Source of the DNA: Dryas octopetala
Lineage: Eukaryota > Streptophyta > Magnoliopsida > Rosales > Rosaceae
DNA length: 64,000 nucleotides
Reading direction: 5' to 3'
Assembly (NCBI GenBank): GCA_963921425.1
Contig: OY992834.1
Span: 3,410,001-3,474,000 of the forward strand
In this document: in pieces, positions 33,656-46,235 of the stretch
Layout: each line of letters starts with the position of its first letter
Position numbering within the stretch: position 1 is the first letter of the stretch
The notes under the pieces: model-generated
What the model was told of the DNA's origin: nothing
Seen by the model: the letters and a program-made list of their open reading frames with translations, nothing else
Database searches by the model: none
Program-made: the position numbers and the translations under genes

Positions 33656-34064
33656 TTGTAGCTAATGGGCTAGCTAAAATGGGCCTCACTTTAGAGCTGG
33701 GAATCACATCTTGGACTTTGCCTCCTAGACTGAGTAGGGCCTGCTGTTTCAAGATGCACCCCAGGGTCGTTCAACTCAAATGGGCTTGTGTTTAGTTGTT
33801 GAGTGTTTGGGCCTCAGGTCCTCATTTTAAAATAAAAAAGAAAAAAGCATATTGGCAAGTAATTCAAAGGCGTGGAAGCACAAGGAAAAGATACTTTTCT
33901 TTTCACCAACAATTTAAAATGATAATTCAATACATCAATACAATACTCAATACTCAAACCTAAAACTTAAACCTTCACCTACCACTCCCAATACCACTTA
34001 TAAAAGCCTATAACTTTTTAGCAACGACTAAACTTATTCAAATGAAGAATTCAACAAACAGGAT
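33656..34064. other. Intergenic, 3' flank of ankyrin gene
   Basis: No gene seen; 3' UTR of the minus-strand ankyrin gene is expected here. Confidence 0.5.
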
Positions 34065-35547
34065 TTATAAGTGGGTCGCTAAGCCTACCTTCATGATAAG
34101 TCGCCTAGCACATTTGGCAGCAAGTGGTACCATACTAGGCAAAACTGAAGTAAATACAATCATGAAGACCTTTGTGTTATCTGGGGCAATGTTGACCACT
34201 GCAGTGTTGTATGAACAGTACACTGCAATGATACAGATTTGAAGCTCTAACTGCAATGGGAAATTGCTTGTCAGCACGTTGATCATGTAAAGAGAAACCG
34301 AGAACCCAATGGAGTTGAAAGCCACAAAAATGATGAATGCAACTGCACTGTAAGACCCCATAATGGACCTCCCTGCTATGTGTGCTGGCTCACTATTGCC
34401 AGTCCCATTCTTGTTCAACATACTGTCCTGCCAAACACCGTTTGGAGGGCTGACTCCCACTTGGAAGGTTGCTGTAGTCACTAATACAGCTACAACTAAC
34501 AGTGCAGTGCGTGCATCACTTGGAGAGTCTCTGTCCTTTTTGAACTTGAAGTATTCAATCAAATTGTTTGGCTGCAGCAATTGATGGGTGTCTGATGCCA
34601 TGGGGCAATTTGAGAGGGTATGGTTATGAGAGTCAGAGGAATGGGCTATGTCTTGTGCTTTCAGAGCTCCAGCACCACGAAGGGTCTCATATATTTCCCG
34701 ATCACCGGCTTCACTTGGGAAAATTAGTAGCAGATCAAGAGCTGTGAGACCGCTCTGGTTTACACTGTTTACTTCCAATTCCCCTGCAGGAGTACTAGTT
34801 CCGGTTCCAACCAACCATTCCACCACCTGTGAACAATTGTACTTCATTGGATTTAGTAAAATGAAAAGGTCAACATTAACCTTCATGTTGACAAAACCCA
34901 CACCCCACCACCCAAAAAAGAACATTCATCTTGAAAAGAAAAATGGAAAATTAAATTGATCAGATTATACTTGCCTGGTGTTGTTTTCTCCAGGTTGCTA
35001 GGTGAAGAACTGTATTGCCATGTTTATCCTTCAAATTCAGTATGTTCACTTTCCTCATCTCTCTGATCAATTCCACCAAAACTTTAATTGCTTCAAACTG
35101 GTTGTTCTTAACAGCAAGGTGCAAAGCAGTTTCCCCCTCTACATTCACATCTTCAACACCCTCTGGACAAGCCAAAATCATTTCTCGAATCATATCTGCC
35201 CTTCCTCTTGTAGCAGCATAATGAAGAGGAGTCCATTGATCTCTTCCGTTTAGCCGGCAGAGTCTCGGGTCAACCATCAGCTGCTCCCTGACAATCTCCA
35301 GATACCCATTGGCAGATGCGATATGCATGGGGCTGAAGCCATCCTGGTTCATTTCTTTAGCAAAAGCTGGTTTGACCCTTAAAATCTCCTTAACAAAGTC
35401 AACATGGCCAGCAACCGAAGCAACATGCAAGGGGTTCTCTGCAGAATATAGAGCAAGACTATGGAGTAGAAGTGGATTCTCTGCCAGTAATTGGTGCAAA
35501 AGTTGGATATTTCCTGTTTGAGAAGCCTCAAACAGCCTTACATCCAT
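34065..35547 (-). CDS. Ankyrin-repeat PGG-domain membrane protein (ACD6/BDA1-like)
   Basis: Two exons on the minus strand, 34975-35547 and 34065-34826, give 444 aa. Residues 1-215 hold about five ankyrin repeats (NPLHVASVAGHVDFV, SPMHIASANGYLEIV, TPLHYAATRGRADMI, TALHLAVKNNQFEAI, TVLHLATW). A linker leads to a PGG domain (about 300-345: ARTALLVVAVLVTTATFQVGVSPPNG) and further hydrophobic segments to the C-terminus (AFIIFVAFNSIGFSVSLYM, ICIIAVYCSYNTAVVNIA, VFMIVFTSVLPSMVPLA). Family members sit at the plasma membrane or ER and act in immunity or salt signalling. The intron uses a GC donor (CAG|GCAAGT) with a normal AG acceptor; the nearby GT alternative breaks the frame. Confidence 0.9.
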
Positions 35548-35988
35548 TCTGGCAAGTTATGTTAAAATACTGATCTCTAGATAGGAGCGTCCCGTTGAAA
35601 GACTTCGTAGGAGTGTAAATGTCGGAAATCTGTTCTTGTAATGTCATTAATTTATTTTGATGAGATAACAATAACAATTCAGGTTGACCATAGAATAATC
35701 CCGGTTTGAATAAGTATATGCACCTACAATACACAACTACAGCAAGGTCAACGGTTACGAATTAGAAACAATTTCAGGAGTGAGCTGCTATAAAAAAAAT
35801 TAGCAACTGCCTTCCATTACAATTCTTTTCTTTAAAATCAAGTACATCATATAAATTCAAATTTTATACAAAAAATCATATAGAAAAAAACAAGATATTG
35901 AACATTATAGAGTCTCAATATATAATAATGTTAATTGAAACTCGAAGAAATTTTTTCGGAATCCGGGGGTGGGTGAGTCTCCAGCCCT
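35548..35988. other. Promoter of ankyrin gene / 3' flank of TMEM135-like gene
   Basis: AT-rich; no gene seen. Confidence 0.5.
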
Positions 35989-37252
35989 TCACAGCCCTGG
36001 TATTGATTCAAGATTATACTTCTCAGAAGGTGCTTCAGTACCAGGACTCTCTGACACCTTCGGTTTCTTCAGGGCATCAAGAGTATGCAAGTATGTGTAG
36101 GAAGAACTCCTATTCAATGAAGGGGCAGGATTGCTTATTCTGCTAGCAAGGAAGCGACGGATCAGAGTCCTGAGGAACGGAGCCATAGTGTCTGGCTCAT
36201 GTTCCAAGTAGTACATGATTCCTCCCATACACAAACAGAACAAGAACACCTGAACAATTGAAAACCGTTAGTTTATGTACTTTCAATAATCTCTCACTTC
36301 ATTCTAAAGCCACTAAATGTTTTATTCATTATTACACAACCAATTATTTCAGTCAACTCAATACCTAGATCATGGTTGTCATAACACAAAATTGTCAAAT
36401 CAACTCTCCCAGCTACTCACACAATCAAATCCCTGAAACTTCAGATTCCTTGGCCAGAATCTACATTATGACCCAAAAATAAATAATGGAATAAGCTCCT
36501 TGATAACATAGTGACATTGCTTGATCATGTAAGCCCTAGAATTTCTTTAATCTTGTTAATAATGACAAGGAGCTTCAAAGACAACAGGATAAAAAAGCAA
36601 GTTGCCAACTAGGTTAAAAGTATGGGGGATTAGTCATTATCTCATACTCACTGAGTCAATGGTGAGCACAAAAAAATATATATTCACCAACTGTTAAATC
36701 AAATTTAAAAACACAAAAAACAAACCACATATATAGAATTTCAATCCAATGGAAGGTGAAAATAGATTTCCTTCTCATCGGTGAGTAGGAGATCAAAGTA
36801 GAGGGATAAGTGGCATAGTAATAAAATAGTACCTCTGCATTCTTAATATCTGGAAGTAGGTGGCGGTTTACTAAGATATACCACAAAGAATCTCCTGCTC
36901 GTGGAAGAACATAAAGAGCAAGTTCACCACGTCTAGCCTTTTTCTCCAGTAAAACTGAAAGAGCAGATATTCCGCCTGCAAGCCAATATACAAGCTTGTG
37001 GTCCTTTGATGCAACTTTTCTATGCAAACATATGACACCCTAGCATGAACAAACAAACACTAAGAACATAGCCATGTAGATTATACGGATAGGAAAAAGT
37101 ATTAAACAAAAAAAACAAGAGCTACCTGAAAGATTCCAACAAAAGCAGACAAAAATGATGTTGAGCGAACAGCATCTTTAACAGCAAACAAAAAGGTACG
37201 AGCAGGGGATTCCATGAACTAGAGAAGATCAAGTTCAAATTAATAACAAGAT

Positions 37253-37304
<52 letters not shown>

Positions 37305-39286
37305 TTTACCTTCTGTAGGCGGAGAACAACAAATGGTACAAAAGTCAAAGAGAAGTAGAGCGGAAATGTTTTCCTAAATGTAGCTGATGTTGCAGTTACA
37401 TTCTGAGCCAAACAGGAATTTGTGTCTGGATGAATAACAGAACAAGAGAATATAGATGGATACTCTTCCAACTTTACATAGTTAGCTTTTGTTCTTTCAG
37501 ACAAGTAATCAGATAGTGAGGTAATATCCACCGGATAACCTCTACAACAATCCCGTATAGCCTTGTATACAGGCTGTGCAACAGGCCCAGTCTTCTGGAT
37601 AAATTCTTGATAAGATTTTGGTAAGCTCTCAGGACGCATTACAAAGGCATACATAACCTGAAACAAAATTTGTAAATAATTAGAATGATGAATGGAAGAT
37701 ATAACAGTAAATCACTTCAAAATAATTCTGATAGAGAGAGAGACAGAGACAGAGATTTGAAAGGCCTTTGGCAAATGACTTAAATTACAAGCTCAACAAA
37801 TAACAGAGATTAGTGCTACCTGTGCACATGCCAAAGAAAAAAGCAGAGAATCTCCGTGCCTCCAATGGCTTCCCCAAAAGTGAAACTTGTTCTTAGACTT
37901 CGCAGAATTATAAGCACACTGATGAACAAAAGGGTCAAAAGATCAGAACCAAAAATGAAAATCCAATTATTTCAAATACTGTTGCTGGACAACTACAGAG
38001 ATACAACATGCACTATTATACCTGGGCTACCCTGGCCAATAAATATAGAGACAGAGTGCGCCTTCGGTTTGAATCATCTAATGCTAAAATAGACAAACCA
38101 GCAATTGAACCTGCTAAAATTCTGCTCCATCATCCCCTTAAACAAAGTCATATATAAGGAATAAAAGCTTCAAAATAATCCAAAGCATATACACAGAAAC
38201 ACATACACACACATAAAGAAGAAAACTTACGCATTCAATGGTGTCTCTTTCTTTCTAAACTTTCTCAACAAGCATCTAATAGCATGATACGAACCACTAA
38301 AGCCACCAAAAAATAAACCGATTCGGCATGCTTCTTCTCTTACAATGAGATCTTTTTCTGAGACAAGTTGCTGCAAAGTAATAACCGAATATTATCAACA
38401 ATCTAGAAAAGCACATCATCATGAATTTACAACAAGTAATGGTTAAAATGCAATGCAAGCATACGAGTTAAAAATGGGAAGATGCAAAATTCCAGAAACT
38501 CACAATTAAAGCAATAGATACATGCTAAAACCGCATCCATAAAAGTAATAGACATTACAGCACTAACCCACTGAGCAACAAGCAAAACCAATCCAAGAGC
38601 ATTGTCATTTTGTTAATGGTAGGAGAAAATAAACTGAATGCATATAATTCAACTCATTTAATAAGAAGCCAAAGTATGCCTAGTTCATGATTGCCCAAGA
38701 ATTCACTTTATAATAAAAACCCTAGAGGCACCCCAACAGTACACAATTTCAATTCTTCATAAGTATCCTGCATCAAATTTTCAAGAGAAATCCACATTAA
38801 CTATCGCTAATGGAACAATTTATTATTCCAATTATAACATTTTCCCAAGACCCAATCTTTTCACTGTTCGCCTCCAAATCAACACCAACACCAACACCAA
38901 CAACAAAAGGAACACAATCGGGCATGAAAATGCAGAGTAATTACGAAACTACCAATCCATACCTTAAGATCGAGCAGCGAAGAGTAGGACTGTCTGCGGG
39001 CGAGCTTAAATGCGCGAAGAAGGATACCAATTCCAACTCTGACGCCGTACGACAACAGAAAGCTCTGGCAGAGATTGCCAATCGCGTGGGCGACGCACGA
39101 CTCGTCGTTCGCGTGGTCGCAAGGGGGGTGGTGCTGGGACCCACGGGCGGCGGCAGAGCGCTGGCGGCGCTGGAGCTCCTCGATGGCATCGCGGAGGCGG
39201 TCCTCGGCCTCGCGGAGGCGGCGCTCGGCGTCGGAGCTGTCTAGCGGAGGCGGCGAGGACGGGGTTTTGGGGAGAGACGACGGCAT
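35989..39286 (-). CDS. TMEM135 / Tim17-Tim22-Tim23-like multipass membrane protein
   Basis: Eight minus-strand exons: 38963-39286, 38231-38370, 38022-38121, 37820-37918, 37310-37657, 37126-37218, 36833-37039, 35989-36249; all frames close, giving 523 aa. The N-terminus (MPSSLPKTPSSPPPLDSSD) is Pro/Ser-rich, followed by a charged helix (AERRLREAEDRLRDAIEEL) that could be a coiled coil. The remainder has Gly-rich membrane segments (GLFFGGFSGSYHAIRCLLR, ILAGSIAGLSILA, FLSAFVGIFQGVICLHR, YWLAGGISALSVLLEK, VFLFCLCMGGIMYYLEHEPD) in the Tim17-like pattern shared with animal TMEM135, linked to mitochondria and peroxisomes. The plant function is not established. Part of its 5' region was copied to about 41.94-42.31 kb. 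Confidence 0.85.
37255..37300. repeat. GA microsatellite in intron 5 of TMEM135-like gene
   Basis: Uninterrupted AG/GA dinucleotide run of about 46 bases just after the exon 5 donor on the minus strand. Confidence 0.9.
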
Positions 39287-39671
39287 TGCGGAGAGGAGGG
39301 TTTGGGTTTAGGGTTTGGCATCTGCGAAGAGGCAGACGCTGGTGTAGAGGAAATAGGAAGCAGGAGAAGGATCGCTTTGTTTGGATTATTTATGTCATTA
39401 ATGGTGACATGTTGGGGTTTTATGCGTTCTTGGTTTCGTCAAAAATTACGAATGGCATATGCTACTATCCATACCGTCATGCTGGATTTTATTGGTCTCT
39501 GTCTCTCTCATTGTGTTTGTATATTGGAAATTCATGTTCATCTAACACTAATTCAGAATTACTTTTATAACTCTCCAATTCGTTTACAATTATAAACCGT
39601 TTTATACACACATAAATGTGAGTTAGTAATGTAGTGAATTAATCCATTTTTATAACATACAAAGAAATTTA

Positions 39672-39993
39672 GGGGGATGTCCCAACTTAGATTTCATTGG
39701 ATTTTAAAAGTCTAATGAAATTTAGGTGTCTCCAATTTAGATTTTAATGGATTCCAATGAAATTTAAGTGTCCTCAATTCAGATTTTAATGGATTCCAAT
39801 GAAATCCAGGTGTCCTCAAAAAGTCATGGATTTCATTAAGTGAAGGATTTGGATGGATTTGGTTGGATTTGAATGCATTTTTTACACATAACAAATTCCA
39901 TAAGAATTCCACCCAATTCCTTTGGATTTTGATAGATTCTATGGATTTTAAAATCCATTAAACTCCTTTAAAATCTGAGTTGGGGACACCCCC
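39672..39993. mobile_element. PIF/Harbinger-type (Tourist-like) MITE
   Basis: 322 bp with terminal inverted repeats GGGGGATGTCCCAACTTAGA on the left and the complement of TCTGAGTTGGGGACACCCCC on the right. The 3-bp duplication TTA lies on both sides (39669-39671 and 39994-39996), as for PIF/Harbinger elements. Inside are repeated TGGATTCCAATGAAAT-like blocks; no coding frame. Confidence 0.7.
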
Positions 39994-40093
39994 TTATTTT
40001 ATTTTATTTGGGGGGGATTGAGTTTGGGTGTAAGGGCAATTCTACTTCTTTCAATTGGGCTATCTCATCAACAGCTATAATTAGACCAATTTG

Positions 40094-40177
40094 ATAGGGT
40101 AGCCAAGTCGGAAGCACGCTAGAATTGTCACTTGCACCAAATTCGATCCCCCACTCAAATCAAAAAAAAAAAAAAAA
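40094..40177 (+). mobile_element. SINE-like tRNA-derived fragment with poly(A)
   Basis: TAGCCAAGTCGG (40100-40111) fits a Pol III A box, and ATTCGATCCC (40141-40150) a B box, at tRNA-like spacing. A 16-A run follows. No target duplication was identified. Confidence 0.4.
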
Positions 40178-40639
40178 CCATTTTTATCCCAAATCTTAAC
40201 ACATCCTCTCCAAGTGTGTTAATACACTTATGAAAAAAGGTTTTGTGCAGTGACTATTTTTTATGAAAATTGAAATGAAATTAAATGAAAGGATAACATT
40301 GATGCTCAGTGGTAAATATGGAGGACCACATTGAGTAAAAATACACTTTAAGAATTAAATTGATATTTTGGTCAAAATTGAGGGACTATTTGTGTTAAAA
40401 ACCCTTATGAATAGGTATTATTTTTTTTTGGAATGATGTTATGAATAGGTACTTATTTATAAAGCAAAGTCTTACAATTTTATAAAGGATAGCATTTAAA
40501 AAATCAACACAAAAGAAAATAACCATATCCAAATGAAAGGGTAACATTTGGGACAAGATCATACAATGATATTATTCATTAGTGGGAAATGGGAATTGGA
40601 AAAGAAGCTACAAAACTAGCTTAAATATATTCAACAACT

Positions 40640-41510
40640 ACATCATAAAGCTGAAGTACTATGCTATTAAGGAATTGTGAAAGAGCAATGATCCATGGCA
40701 TGTTTACCAGCAATGAGCCAAGTACATTCCAAAACTTGAACGCGAATCCTAGTCCCAAGCTCAGGTAGAACCGCTTGTCTTCAAATAAATGATACTTTCT
40801 GTGTTGCCCAATTGTTGGTGGTATTACCCTATTTGCACTGCAATTCTAGTTGAGTGGAGGTCTGCAAAGTTTATTACCAATAAAACTAAACTGATCAAAG
40901 CTCTGAAGCTGAGTGCTTTCTGGAATGTGATCCGAGAAATTGTTGTATGTAGGACAAGTTCAAGTGACTGAGAAATGTCAAACTAGCCAAGCTAGCTTGG
41001 AGGAATTTCACCAGAAAGTTGGTACATCGACAAATCAAAAGATTCTAAACTTGTCATATTACTGATGTTTGAAGGGATTCTTCCAGCCAAAAGATTATTT
41101 GATATATTCAAAGTTTGCAAGGCAATGAGGCTGGTCAGCTCCTCAGGGATCATACCAAATATGATGTTGTTTGAAATATCAATGCTTGTAACCAAACACA
41201 GCGTTTTGCTATACTCTACTTGCTATACCCAACGAAGCAATGTTAGCCAAGAAAGAGTTGGAATTTCTAAGGTGGAGCTCGCGGATGTAACTAGTTACGT
41301 TATCACAGACAACTCCAGTCCAATTGCAACAGTCTGCTTCACCAACCCATGATGAAAGTCGATTTCCATGATCTTGCTTCAACATGAGAAGTGCTTTTTT
41401 TTTTTTCACTTTCTTTACAACGCACACACAGATTTCCATTGCATAAGCCAATACTAAAAGTAATGGGTGCAATAGTTAGAAACCTGACAAGTAAACCTCT
41501 CATGGTGCTC
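40640..41510 (-). pseudogene. Internally deleted LRR receptor-like protein copy
   Basis: This segment matches the intact gene at 42620-45424 at both ends: the LRRNT/first repeats (41209-41500, GNRLSSWVGEADCCNWTG) and the last LRRs plus membrane tail (40640-41195). About 2 kb of central LRR code is absent; the join lies near 41200. Frames are shifted in several places (for example a 5-base insertion near 40950 and around the 41200 junction), so no receptor can be made. Confidence 0.8.
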
Positions 41511-41649
41511 CCCATAAGTACGTTTAAATTATATGAAGTAGGTTATGTGTATGAACAATAAACCATCAAGAGTAGTCTTTTTTTTTTTTAAGTTTAATTT
41601 AAAGGATCAGTTAAAATCCGTAGAAATGAAATATGACATAGAACTACCA

Positions 41650-41936
41650 ACCAAAGCAATCAAGTTATGTTCTAATTAACGTAAACATTCAATAATTACA
41701 CCATAAATTTTCTGTACTATATTGTTTAGTAATAGTGAAATACCAATGCTCCAGGGCATGTTTAACAGCAACGAACCAAGTACACTTTAAAACCCGAACA
41801 AGAATCCAAGTCCCAAGCTCAGATAAAACCAGTTGTCTTCAAGTAAACCATTATTTCCACTATGTTGTTCAAATGTTGGTGGTATTACCCCATTTGTACT
41901 ACAATTCTCTTTGAGTGGAGGTCCACAATAAGGTTA
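41650..41936 (-). pseudogene. C-terminal remnant of a third LRR receptor-like copy
   Basis: Matches only the last ~90 codons and 3' UTR of the intact receptor (block CAAGTCCCAAGCTCAGATAA and the TGGTGGTATTACCCCATTTG region). It is directly fused to the duplicated TMEM135-like 5' segment that starts near 41937. Confidence 0.75.
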
Positions 41937-42310
41937 TTGCATACAATTCAATTCTTCACAAGTATCTGATCTCATTATATATACCATTTTGCAATTTATT
42001 ATTCCAATTATAATATTTTGCAAGACCTCGAATCATTAATCCATAGCCCTCCAATAAATTCTTATCGTTGTTCCCCTGAAAGGCAACCCCAGCACCAACA
42101 ACAGAAACAACAAAAGGAACCACAATCGGCCGCTAAAATGCAGAGTAATTACGAAACTGAGAAGACGGAAAGCTATGGGTTCTTGATTTTGTCAAAACTC
42201 ACAAGCGCATATGCTATTATCCATACCCTCGTGCTGGGCTTCATTGATCTCTGTCTCTCACATTGTGTTTGTATATTAACACTAATTTTCAGAATTACAT
42301 TAAGCTGAAA
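41937..42310. repeat. Duplicated fragment of TMEM135-like 5' region, exon 1 missing
   Basis: 41940-42150 matches intron 1 of the TMEM135-like gene (about 38742-38946; shared TATTATTCCAATTATAA and ATGCAGAGTAATTACGAAAC). 42180-42300 matches sequence upstream of that gene (about 39420-39560; shared CTCATTGTGTTTGTATAT-type block). The ~470 bases between, containing exon 1 and the promoter, are absent here. Confidence 0.75.
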
Positions 42311-42619
42311 CGAGCATAGTTTTTAATTTAAATTTCACCCCTTTTACAATGTAATTCATGTTTTATTGATGCCTTGATGGAGCATTGCCCTCACTGTGAA
42401 GAGGTACATATTTATGAAGTAAATTGTAAAGAGGTACGTACTTATTTATGAGGTAAATCTTACAATTTCCTGAGGGACCAAAACAAGCCTTGAAAAAAGT
42501 TTGGTACAAAATCATGACAACAAAAGGGTAATCTTTGGTACAAAATCATGAAAACAATATTTTCTTAAAGTAAGCCAAAAGAGGACAAGCTAGCTCACTC
42601 TATATATATGCACAACTAG

Positions 42620-45424
42620 CTAAATATATTCAACAATTACACCATAAAGTTTAAGTACTATGTTATTAAGGAATCGTGAAAGAGCAACACTCCATGGCAT
42701 GTTTACCAGCAACGAACCAAGTATACACCAAAACCCGAATGCGAATCCTAGTCCCAAGCTCAGGTAGAACCACTTGTCTTCAAGTAAATGATAATCTCTG
42801 TGTTCCCCAATTGTTGGTGGTATCACCCTATTTGCACTGCAATTCTGGTTCAGTGGAGGTCCGCAAAGTTTATTACCAATAAAACTAAACTGATCAAAGC
42901 TCTGAAGCTGAGTGCTTTCTGGAATGTGACCTGACAAATTGTTGTAGGACAAGTTCAAGTAATTGAGAAATGTCAAACTTGAAATGCTAGGAGGAATTTC
43001 ACCATAAAGTCGGTTCATCGACAAATCAAGAGATTCTAACATTCTCATATTACTGATCTTTGAAGGGATTCTTCCAGCCAAAAGATTATTTGATAAATTC
43101 AAAGTTTGCAAGGCAATGAGGCTGGTCAGTTCCTCAGGGATCACACCAAATATGATGTTGTTTGAAAGATCAATGCTTGCAACCAAACTGAGTATTTTGC
43201 TATATTCCACTTGTCTCCCTTTTGTCACAAAGATCGCATTCTCCATGTAACCCTCCCGAAAATAAAAGTCCATACCAAAATAAATTGGATCGTTTGATTT
43301 TGACAAGTTGGCCATGGCACTAAAATTGTGGAAGCACTTTGGAATTATTCCTGAAAGATTGTTATATGCAAGGTCCAAGATTTGGAGATACCTGAGATGA
43401 CAGAGTTGGTAAGGAATGTCACCTTGAAGCTTATTCGAACGAAAGTCAAGAACCATCAAATTTGAAAGGCTTTTCCCTAACCATGTTGGTAAGTTCCCGA
43501 CAAGTTCATTCCCACCAAGCTGAAGAACAGACAATTTCGTACAGTTCTGAAGGGATGAAGGCAATTCTCCAGATAAATGATTATTGCGCAAGTGCAATGA
43601 TTCAAGGTTTGCCAAGTATCCCATGGAGCTGGGAATATTCCCAGTGAAGTTGTTGTCTTCTAAATTTATGGCTCCCAAAATTGGCCAATTCATCCAACAA
43701 TCAGGAATTTTTCCAGTGAGAATATTGTGTCCAAGATGGAGGAGTTCTAGTTGTTTTGGTACATCCATCTGTTCACAAAAGAAGTGCAACACAGATCCAG
43801 AAAATGATGATTTGGAAAGGTCTAATGCTGCTACTGTGGAGGAAACAAGAGGTAATGAACCGTTGAACAGGTTAGAACTTAGGTCAATCGTTGACCCTGG
43901 GGCGCCAACTATTTCATTTTGAATCTCCCCATACAATTGATTGTGTGAGAGATTCAGATACTGTAAATGGGAAGATAAGTTCCACAGCCAAGTCGGAATG
44001 GTATCTGAAATTCCTGTACTGGATAAACTTAACATCTCTAATTTTGTTTGTCTCGAAAGCCAGGTAGGAAATTCATGCCCCAAATGCCAATTATCTAAAA
44101 GCAAGTCGCGAATTTGAAGAGGAAGCCAATCTCCACTAGTTTTCAGAGTCAACGAGTTTTCAAATGCATACAAGGACTCCAATCTTGTAAGATTAGTAAA
44201 ATGAACTTCAGACACTACACCTTCTAATGAATTATATGAAATATCCAAAAAAGACAACATTTCCAGTTGGCCAACGGTTTCTGGAAGAGTTCCACTAAAT
44301 TGATTGCTAGAAATGGATAATCTTTCTAAGCATGACAGATTTCCTAGGGACATTGGAATGGGACCTGATATTGAATTAACAGAAAGATCAAGGTGGGTTA
44401 AATGTTTCAAATGTCCTACCTGCTCTATTAGATGACCTGAAAGATTATTATACCCTAATGACAATGTCTTTATTTGAGGACCTAAACTACAAACAGACAA
44501 ACTTTCAAAGATTTCTGATACGTTTCGGCTGAAATTATTGTAAGACAGATCAAGATGCATCAACTCACAAAGATTTACAATTGGAAAATCAATTTCCTCC
44601 AGAGTCGTGTTCTTTTGTGGACTGCTAACAATTGGACCATGGAAACCACAATCATTGAGATCAAGAGAAACTAAATTTCTAAGACTAAAAAACCAACTGG
44701 GCATCAAAGAAGCAAATTTGTTCAAAGAAAGATCAAGGATGGCAAGTGAAGTAAAATTTATGATAGGAAGAGGGGGAAGGTGATCAAGTCCACAGTTGAA
44801 CATATGCAATTCTACCAAAGATGGGAGCATGTTTGTTACTTGCAACCAATCAGATGCTTTGCTAAGATTTAAATAACTCATGTCCAGGTGTTCCAAGTGA
44901 GAAAGACCAGAAATCCATTGAAGGTTTTCAACCTTAAAGTGATTCAAATCAAGACGCAGATCGCGTAGACTAGAGAGATTTCTCAGTTGATGAGGAATTG
45001 TTCCACCAAACTCTGCGTCTGAGAGGTTAAGATATTTTAAACTTTTAAGAGAACCTAAGAATCTAGGAATTTGTGTTCCTTCAAAATCATTGTTGCTTAG
45101 GTCCAAGTAGTTGAGATGCTTTAAATTGAGAAGGGAAGGATTTATCTTACCACCCAAATCAGAATTTTGAAGGTGGAGCTCGCGAATGTGACCAGTGAAG
45201 TTATCACAGACAATTCCAGTCCAATTGCAACAGTCTCCTTCTCCAACCCATGATGAAAGTTGATTTGCAGTATCATTAAGATCTTGCTTGAACATGAGAA
45301 GTGCTTGTTTTTCTCCTTCTTTGCAGGGCACACCCAGATTACCATTGCATAAACCAATACTAAAAGCAATGGTTGCAATAGTTAGAAACCTGACAAGTAA
45401 AACAGCTCTCATGGTTCTCTCCAT
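42620..45424 (-). CDS. LRR receptor-like protein (EIX/Cf-type RLP, no kinase)
   Basis: Intact single-exon gene of 934 aa. Signal peptide about residues 1-28 ([20 protein letters not shown]); LRRNT with the ALLMFKQDL and [14 protein letters not shown] motifs; about 25-28 extracellular leucine-rich repeats of the plant LxxLxLxxNxLxGxIP type; an island domain just before the last four repeats (around [17 protein letters not shown]); LRRCT with [13 protein letters not shown]; an acidic juxtamembrane stretch ([11 protein letters not shown]); a membrane helix with a GxxxG motif ([19 protein letters not shown]); and a short cytosolic tail ([11 protein letters not shown]). Such RLPs detect apoplastic microbial or damage patterns and signal through SOBIR1/BAK1 kinases. 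Two broken copies lie downstream (40.64-41.94 kb), typical of a birth-and-death receptor cluster. Confidence 0.95.
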   Translation of the reverse strand: MERTMRAVLLVRFLTIATIAFSIGLCNGNLGVPCKEGEKQALLMFKQDLNDTANQLSSWVGEGDCCNWTGIVCDNFTGHIRELHLQNSDLGGKINPSLLNLKHLNYLDLSNNDFEGTQIPRFLGSLKSLKYLNLSDAEFGGTIPHQLRNLSSLRDLRLDLNHFKVENLQWISGLSHLEHLDMSYLNLSKASDWLQVTNMLPSLVELHMFNCGLDHLPPLPIINFTSLAILDLSLNKFASLMPSWFFSLRNLVSLDLNDCGFHGPIVSSPQKNTTLEEIDFPIVNLCELMHLDLSYNNFSRNVSEIFESLSVCSLGPQIKTLSLGYNNLSGHLIEQVGHLKHLTHLDLSVNSISGPIPMSLGNLSCLERLSISSNQFSGTLPETVGQLEMLSFLDISYNSLEGVVSEVHFTNLTRLESLYAFENSLTLKTSGDWLPLQIRDLLLDNWHLGHEFPTWLSRQTKLEMLSLSSTGISDTIPTWLWNLSSHLQYLNLSHNQLYGEIQNEIVGAPGSTIDLSSNLFNGSLPLVSSTVAALDLSKSSFSGSVLHFFCEQMDVPKQLELLHLGHNILTGKIPDCWMNWPILGAINLEDNNFTGNIPSSMGYLANLESLHLRNNHLSGELPSSLQNCTKLSVLQLGGNELVGNLPTWLGKSLSNLMVLDFRSNKLQGDIPYQLCHLRYLQILDLAYNNLSGIIPKCFHNFSAMANLSKSNDPIYFGMDFYFREGYMENAIFVTKGRQVEYSKILSLVASIDLSNNIIFGVIPEELTSLIALQTLNLSNNLLAGRIPSKISNMRMLESLDLSMNRLYGEIPPSISSLTFLNYLNLSYNNLSGHIPESTQLQSFDQFSFIGNKLCGPPLNQNCSANRVIPPTIGEHRDYHLLEDKWFYLSLGLGFAFGFWCILGSLLVNMPWSVALSRFLNNIVLKLYGVIVEYI

Positions 45425-46216
45425 AGAGTTTAAATTATATTAAGTAGGTGATGTGTATGAACAATCAACCCTGTCCAATATATACTAGGGAAGGGCCCTA
45501 TCTATTATTGCAGCCTCACTTTTTCTAAACCCATCCTCTGCGGCAGGTCTGACAAATTTCTTGACTAAGTTATAGGTCCGTCAAGTGAATAGAAATAAAA
45601 ATAAGAGTATCACTTTTTCTAAGTCCACCTCCATCAATGTCTGGAAAAGTCCTTGACTACAACACAACATGTTCAATCAAGTGGCTGTGGTACTGGGGCC
45701 AGAAAGAAAATTTGAGTGGAAAATTTGGGGTCACTGATACTGATAGTCAAGTTAGTACAATATTCTTTTGGAAGGCAAATTTAGGTTTTGTTTCCAGTTT
45801 GCTTGGAAGTGCCACTTGTTGCATTTGGATGATCTTTCCAAGAGCCATTGCTTATTGCAGCCTCACTTTTTCTAAACCCATCCTCTACGGCAGGGCAGAC
45901 AAATTTCTATTCTAAGTCCATCTCCGTCAATGGCAGACAAACTGACAAAGTTCTTTTCCGAGTCAGAAAAAACAAACACAACACAGTTAATATTGCAGGG
46001 TGACTTTTATCTTTTCACAATACAACTTGTTCAATCAAGAGGGACTGAGACCACAAAGAAAATTTGAGGGGAAGTGATAGTAAAATAATACAATTTTTGT
46101 GGCCAAAAAAAAAAAAAAAAAAACAATTTATTTGTTGAAAGATAAACTTAAATTCTGTTTCCAGTTTGCTTGGAAGTGCCAGTTGGTGCATTTGGATGAT
46201 CTTGCGAAGAAGCTTG
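45425..46216. other. Intergenic with internal direct duplication
   Basis: Holds two copies of a ~360-bp-spaced duplication (separate entry) and the promoter of the LRR gene. No gene seen. Confidence 0.5.
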
Positions 46217-46235
46217 CTATTGCTTATCATAGAAA
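45480..46235. repeat. Direct duplication including the 3' end of the LIL3-like gene
   Basis: TTGCAGCCTCACTTTTTCTA and the following ACCCATCCTCTRCGGCAGG occur near 45510 and 45855. TTTCCAGTTTGCTTGGAAGT plus the following TTGCATTTGGATGATCTT block occurs near 45800 and 46160, the latter being the LIL3-like terminal region. The period is about 350-370 bases. Confidence 0.75.

Larger units (their letters stand above)
39287..40639. other. Intergenic with MITE and SINE-like element
   Basis: Upstream region of the TMEM135-like gene. Apart from the two small elements listed separately, nothing is recognised. Confidence 0.5.

Noticed and set aside
46080-46130. A19 tract near 46104 considered as a retroposon tail
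   Set aside because: Flanking similarity (ACAATTT) is too short for a target-site duplication.
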